A stretch of DNA of 7,273 nucleotides, taken from positions 1 to 7,273 of the forward strand of contig CALAQQ010000068.1 in the NCBI GenBank assembly GCA_937888485.1, read 5' to 3'. A model generated the notes under the pieces. That model was not told the DNA's origin and searched no databases. It was given only the letters and a program-made list of their open reading frames with translations. Source of the stretch: an uncultured Clostridia bacterium (GTDB lineage Bacteria > Bacillota > Clostridia > Oscillospirales > Acutalibacteraceae). Shown here piece by piece: positions 4,474 to 7,273 of the stretch. Within the stretch, counting starts at the first letter, position 1. Every line of letters starts with the position of its first letter. The position numbers and the translations under genes were made by a program.

Positions 4474-4485
4474 GCGGATTTGCAG

Positions 4486-5418
4486 TTATTTATTAAGTTT
4501 TATTCTTTCACTATTGGATTTAAAATTATTTAAAGGGGAGAATGCATCGTAGTTCTTTGTTATATCCTTATCAAATATAGCACAATAATGTTTTGTCATA
4601 TCGAGAGTTGAATGTCCCAATAACCTCTGCAAAGTAAAAGCGTTGCCGCCGCAGTCAACCAAATACTTCTTAGCAAAAGTGTGTCTGAACAAGTGAATGC
4701 TTGTCTTTTGGACACCTCTGCGTTTGTTATACTTTGCAATAGTGCATCGTAAACCGTTTTCTGATAGCTGACCGCCTGTTTCATTCGGGAAAAGGAAATC
4801 ATCGTCTGAACCGCCTCTTATTCTCATATATTCATTTAATATACCGCAAAGCAAAGAACAGAGGGGTATCACCTGAGATTTCTTGTTTTTGGTGTGCCTG
4901 AGGTAAATCACCTGATTGTTCAGGTCAACATCTTTGTTGGTAATATTGCGGACTGAGGCGGCACGGCAACCGTTATTCAAGAGTAAATTTATTATCACCC
5001 AATTACGGTATTCTGAAAAACTGCACTTCCTCATATTGGGCTTGTTCAATAGCAATTTAAGCTCTAAATCGGTATAGGTGTCCTTGATTGTTTCCTCAGC
5101 TCTATACCTTGACAGGCTCAAATTCGCAATTCCTTCTTCTTTGCACCAAGAGAAAAAAGATTTCAGAGTTCGGGTATAACTCTGTATCGAATTTGCGGAT
5201 AAGCCGACATCACGCATACTTGAAATCATTTTTTCAAGGTCAGCCTTTTCAATGGAATCCATAGGATTATCAATGGGTAAATGTTTTCCGATTGATGATA
5301 AATGCTCTTTATATGTCCTCAATGTCTTTTCGCTAAGACCCAAAGACTTTTTTGCGAGCAGGAAATCATCAAAGGTTTCCGCCATTGAAACTGAAACTTT
5401 CATCTTGATTTTTGCCAT
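4486..5418 (-). CDS. Tyrosine recombinase / phage-type integrase, 310 aa
   Basis: It catalyses site-specific insertion and excision of the element, most likely at the adjacent tRNA-Pro gene. An N-terminal SAM-like core-binding domain covers about residues 11-95, with a helix bundle resembling XerC/D (TLRTYKEHL, SYTRTLKSFFSWC). The catalytic domain follows with the full set of residues: Arg152 (NGCRAAS), Lys177 (TKNKK), His242 and Arg245 (HLFRHTF), His269 (LLGHS) and the nucleophile Tyr278 (TKHYCAIF). The length is normal and the enzyme appears intact. ATG 5418-5416 was chosen because AGGAGT lies 9 nt upstream; a TTG at 5454 lacks a site. There is no DNA-arm domain as in lambda Int. A minus-strand TTGACA at 5470-5465 may be its -35, but no good -10 is seen, so expression may be weak or regulated. 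The stop is TAA. Confidence 0.95.
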   Translation of the reverse strand: MAKIKMKVSVSMAETFDDFLLAKKSLGLSEKTLRTYKEHLSSIGKHLPIDNPMDSIEKADLEKMISSMRDVGLSANSIQSYTRTLKSFFSWCKEEGIANLSLSRYRAEETIKDTYTDLELKLLLNKPNMRKCSFSEYRNWVIINLLLNNGCRAASVRNITNKDVDLNNQVIYLRHTKNKKSQVIPLCSLLCGILNEYMRIRGGSDDDFLFPNETGGQLSENGLRCTIAKYNKRRGVQKTSIHLFRHTFAKKYLVDCGGNAFTLQRLLGHSTLDMTKHYCAIFDKDITKNYDAFSPLNNFKSNSERIKLNK

Positions 5419-5476
5419 TTTTGCAACACTCCTGATTCGTATATTTTTCGTCAAAAATCAAGCGTGTCAACAAAAC

Positions 5477-5520
5477 AAAGAAAAAACCGTTCAAACCTTT
5501 AAGTTTGAACGGTTTTCTTT
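5477..5520 (-). terminator. Intrinsic terminator of tRNA-Pro
   Basis: AAAACCGTTCAAAC (5483-5496) pairs with GTTTGAACGGTTTT (5503-5516) over 14 bp. On the minus strand the stem starts about 8 nt after the tRNA CCA and runs into TTTTTTCTTTG. It separates tRNA transcription from the integrase. Confidence 0.9.
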
Positions 5521-5524
5521 GTTA

Positions 5525-5565
5525 TGGTCCGAGTGGCGAGACTTGAACTCACGGCCTCTTGACCC
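5525..5565. other. Probable attachment site (chromosome-element junction) in the tRNA 3' half
   Basis: Tyrosine integrases commonly recombine within the anticodon-to-3'-end part of a tRNA gene, and the integrase lies directly on this side. The core length cannot be read, because the second copy expected at the far end of the element is outside the window. Confidence 0.4.
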
Positions 5566-5600
5566 CCAGTCAAGCGCGCTACCAACTGCGCCACACCCGG
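5525..5600 (-). tRNA. tRNA-Pro (anticodon GGG), CCA encoded
   Basis: The 76-nt sequence folds into a full cloverleaf. The acceptor stem is CCGGGTG/CACTCGG with one G-T pair, the D stem GCGC/GCGC, the anticodon stem CTTGA/TCAAG with loop CTGGGGG, and the T arm GTGAG-TTCAAGT-CTCGC. The discriminator A and CCA are encoded at 5528-5525. The anticodon GGG (5567-5565) reads CCC and CCU proline codons. Its 3' end faces the integrase, so it is the likely integration target and is kept intact by the insertion. Confidence 0.96.
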
Positions 5601-5642
5601 ATATTCTGTTTTGGGTTGAGATTTATCAACTCAACGAATGCT

Positions 5643-5670
5643 ATTATAACACAGAAACTTGAAATGTCAA
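5643..5670 (-). promoter_or_regulatory. Promoter of tRNA-Pro
   Basis: TTGACA (5670-5665), 16 bp, TATAAT (5648-5643) on the minus strand, both boxes perfect. It gives a leader of about 37 nt before the mature tRNA, with a small GTTGAG/CTCAAC dyad (5615-5635). Confidence 0.85.
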
Positions 5671-5728
5671 GCAATTTTTCAAAAAAACCAAAAGTTTTTT
5701 TATTTTATCAATTTTTTTCATTTTCCTA

Positions 5729-5757
5729 TTGACAAACAGAAATTTTCGATGTATGAT
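5729..5757 (+). promoter_or_regulatory. Promoter of the sodium:solute symporter gene
   Basis: TTGACA (5729-5734), 17 bp, TATGAT (5752-5757). The leader is about 50 nt, with AAAGGAG 8 nt before the ATG at 5816. Confidence 0.85.
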
Positions 5758-5815
5758 GTATTCACTTTAGCAGTTAAAAGCTTTAAAGCTGTAATGGTTA
5801 AAAGGAGTGAAGCAA

Positions 5816-7273
5816 ATGGATAGAATTGCAATATGGTTAACCATAGGTATTTACATTGTTATTATGGTTATAATCGGAATTACTCAGGGTAAAAAAGCAA
5901 AAAGCATTGCCGACCTCACAGTTGGCGGCAGAAACGCAGGCGCATGGCTCTCTGCCCTCTCTTACGGTACTGCTTATTTTTCGGCAGTTATGTTCGTAGG
6001 TTATGCAGGCGGTACCGGAAAAGGCTTCGGTCTCTGGGGTATTCTTGCGGGTCTTGGAAATGCTGTTTTCGGTTCATGGCTTGCATGGAAAGTTCTTGCA
6101 AGAAGAACAAGAGACACATCTTATCGTCTCAAGATTAAAACAATGCCGCAATTCCTTGAAAAGCGTTATTCAAGCGAAAGCATGCGACTTTTTGCATGCA
6201 TAATCATATTTGTATTCCTTATCCCTTATTCAGCATCGGTTTACAAGGGACTTGCTTCTGTTGCAGATGTTCTTCTTGGTATAAATGTTGAAATCTGTAT
6301 GATTATCATCGCTGTTGTCGCAGCACTTCTTCTTGTCTTCGGCGGTTATCTTGTTCAGGCAAGAGCCGACTTTATGCAGGGAATTGTTATGATGTTCGGC
6401 ATTGCACTTCTTATCGTATGTGTTATTCGCTGTGATGCCGTCGGAGGATTCGAAGGAATAATGGAATACGCACATACCCTCGGTACACAGCCTTCAGCAA
6501 CAAACGGATTACCCAAGCTCAACTCTTCACAGTGGATTTCACTCTGGGCAACCGTTCTCATGACAAGCTTCGGCACATGGGGTCTTCCTCAGATGGTTAC
6601 AAAGTATTTCGGAATCAAGAACGATACACAGGCAAAGAAAGGCATTACAATCTCTACATTCTTTGCATTTCTCGTTGCAGGTGGCGGATATTTCATCGGC
6701 TCGCTTTGCTACAGATACTTTACATATGCACAGCTTAACGATCCTGCAGACCCCAACTACATTGCGCAGGACTTCATCGTTCCGAATATGCTCAAGGAAT
6801 CAAATCTTCCCTCTGTTCTTCTCGGAATAGTTCTTGTTCTTCTCATTGCGGCTTCGGTTTCGACACTTTGCTCGGTAACACTTACCGCAAGCTCAACTCT
6901 TACAATTGACTTTATCAAACATTTCAAAAAAGACCTGAGCGATAAAAAATCATCATTGATTATTAAGGTATTATGTGTTATATTTGTAATATGTTCGTAT
7001 ATTATAGCTAACACGGACACCGCAATTCTTGACATGATGAGCTACTCATGGGGCATCATTTCAGGCTCTTTCCTTGCTCCTTACGTTATTTCTCTCTATT
7101 GGAAAAAGATGAACACCAAAGGTGCATGGGCAGGTATCATCGGCGGATTTGTTATTGCAGCAATTCCCGCAGCAGCAAAACTTGCAACAAACTTCACTGC
7201 CGATGAAACAGTTATTATGCTTGCAGGAAAAGGTCCCGTGTTTGCATGCATAGCAATGATCGCTTCACTTGCA
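5816..7273 (+). CDS. Sodium:solute symporter (SSS family), C-terminus cut by window edge
   Basis: The open frame of 486 codons starts at 5816 after AAAGGAG and runs off the right edge. It is a very hydrophobic membrane protein with many transmembrane helices, beginning with a first helix at about residues 5-24, then SYGTAYFSAVMFVGYAGG, typical of the SSS family (TC 2.A.21; proline, pantothenate and similar transporters). The segment around 346-357 (ASVSTLCSVTLT) matches the PutP-type Ser-x-Ser-Thr helix that helps form the Na2 sodium site, followed by TIDF as in PutP relatives. It would import a small organic solute with Na+; the substrate cannot be told. Its glutamines are nearly all CAG and it contains no in-frame TAG. 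It is divergent from tRNA-Pro and chromosomal, so it marks the insertion flank. Confidence 0.93.
   Translation, partial: MDRIAIWLTIGIYIVIMVIIGITQGKKAKSIADLTVGGRNAGAWLSALSYGTAYFSAVMFVGYAGGTGKGFGLWGILAGLGNAVFGSWLAWKVLARRTRDTSYRLKIKTMPQFLEKRYSSESMRLFACIIIFVFLIPYSASVYKGLASVADVLLGINVEICMIIIAVVAALLLVFGGYLVQARADFMQGIVMMFGIALLIVCVIRCDAVGGFEGIMEYAHTLGTQPSATNGLPKLNSSQWISLWATVLMTSFGTWGLPQMVTKYFGIKNDTQAKKGITISTFFAFLVAGGGYFIGSLCYRYFTYAQLNDPADPNYIAQDFIVPNMLKESNLPSVLLGIVLVLLIAASVSTLCSVTLTASSTLTIDFIKHFKKDLSDKKSSLIIKVLCVIFVICSYIIANTDTAILDMMSYSWGIISGSFLAPYVISLYWKKMNTKGAWAGIIGGFVIAAIPAAAKLATNFTADETVIMLAGKGPVFACIAMIASLA

Larger units (their letters stand above)
1..5565. mobile_element. Integrative element, tRNA-proximal part (left end outside window)
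   Basis: A tyrosine integrase sits directly beside the 3' end of a tRNA gene. It is followed by an accessory gene set with no housekeeping genes: a MobC-like protein, a replication-initiator-like protein, a GIY-YIG protein, small hypotheticals, a Cro/CI repressor and a serine recombinase. This is the usual layout of integrative or mobilizable elements. The right boundary is placed within the 3' half of tRNA-Pro by inference. No second copy of the tRNA end was found in the window, so the left boundary lies beyond position 1. No relaxase, coupling protein, phage structural gene or cargo gene is visible, so conjugative, mobilizable and phage-satellite identities all remain open. Confidence 0.75.

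Noticed and set aside
1..4485. Second copy of the tRNA-Pro 3' end as the far attachment site
   Set aside because: I looked for the tRNA 3' sequence on both strands to the left and found no match, so the far end is outside the window.
5419..5454. Integrase start at TTG 5454
   Set aside because: The ATG at 5418 has AGGAGT at the right distance; the TTG has none and would add 12 residues that do not look like family sequence.
5252..5662. Plus-strand open frame across the tRNA
   Set aside because: It crosses the integrase in antisense, the terminator and the tRNA gene; not coding.
1..7273. CRISPR array, riboswitch or insertion sequence
   Set aside because: No regularly spaced direct repeats, no recognised riboswitch core and no transposase with terminal repeats were seen.

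Overview
This window looks like the tRNA-proximal end of an integrated mobile element in a low-GC Gram-positive bacterium, most likely an anaerobic gut-type member of the Bacillota (Clostridia). That rests on strong AGGAGG-type ribosome binding sites, sigma-A promoters close to consensus, A/T-rich codon use and gene types typical of clostridial integrative elements. The chromosomal part is on the right: a tRNA-Pro(GGG) gene (5525-5600, minus) and a divergent sodium:solute symporter gene (5816 to beyond the right edge, plus). The element lies to the left. It starts at the 3' end of the tRNA with a tyrosine integrase (4486-5418, minus) and runs off the left edge, where a serine recombinase is cut off, so its far end is not visible.

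Layout from right to left inside the element: integrase with its own terminator; an operon with a short basic peptide ORF and two diverged paralogous proteins of unknown function (4271 down to 3239), bounded by a promoter near 4319-4347 and a tandem terminator near 3150-3203; a second operon (3050 down to 1626) holding a MobC/ribbon-helix-helix-like protein, a winged-helix replication-initiator-like protein, a GIY-YIG nuclease-like protein, a 58-codon ORF and a 43-residue lysine-rich protein, bounded by a promoter at 3120-3148 and a terminator at 1578-1624; then a divergent control region with a Cro/CI-type repressor (1090-1305, plus) facing a third operon (896 down past 1) that encodes a 91-aa protein, a DUF6809-like protein and the serine recombinase.

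Two things stand out. First, four consecutive genes of the MobC-like operon, and the short peptide ORF upstream of the paralogue pair, are each interrupted by an in-frame TAG, with reading frame, ribosome binding site and recognisable domain intact on both sides. No premature TAA, TGA or frameshift was seen in these genes, and no other gene end here requires TAG as a stop. This fits either amber readthrough or reassignment (probably to glutamine) in this element, or several independent nonsense mutations; the window alone cannot decide. Second, the 105-bp divergent promoter region carries five copies of a TACG-N5-CGTA operator, spaced 22-20-20-22 bp, with both promoters arranged as exact mirror images around the central operator. 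This looks like a two-way lysogeny-style switch controlling the recombinase operon.

The inferred logic is that the tyrosine integrase handles insertion and excision at tRNA-Pro, the repressor governs the recombinase operon, and the MobC-like and replication-initiator-like genes belong to a transfer or replication module whose relaxase is not in the window.
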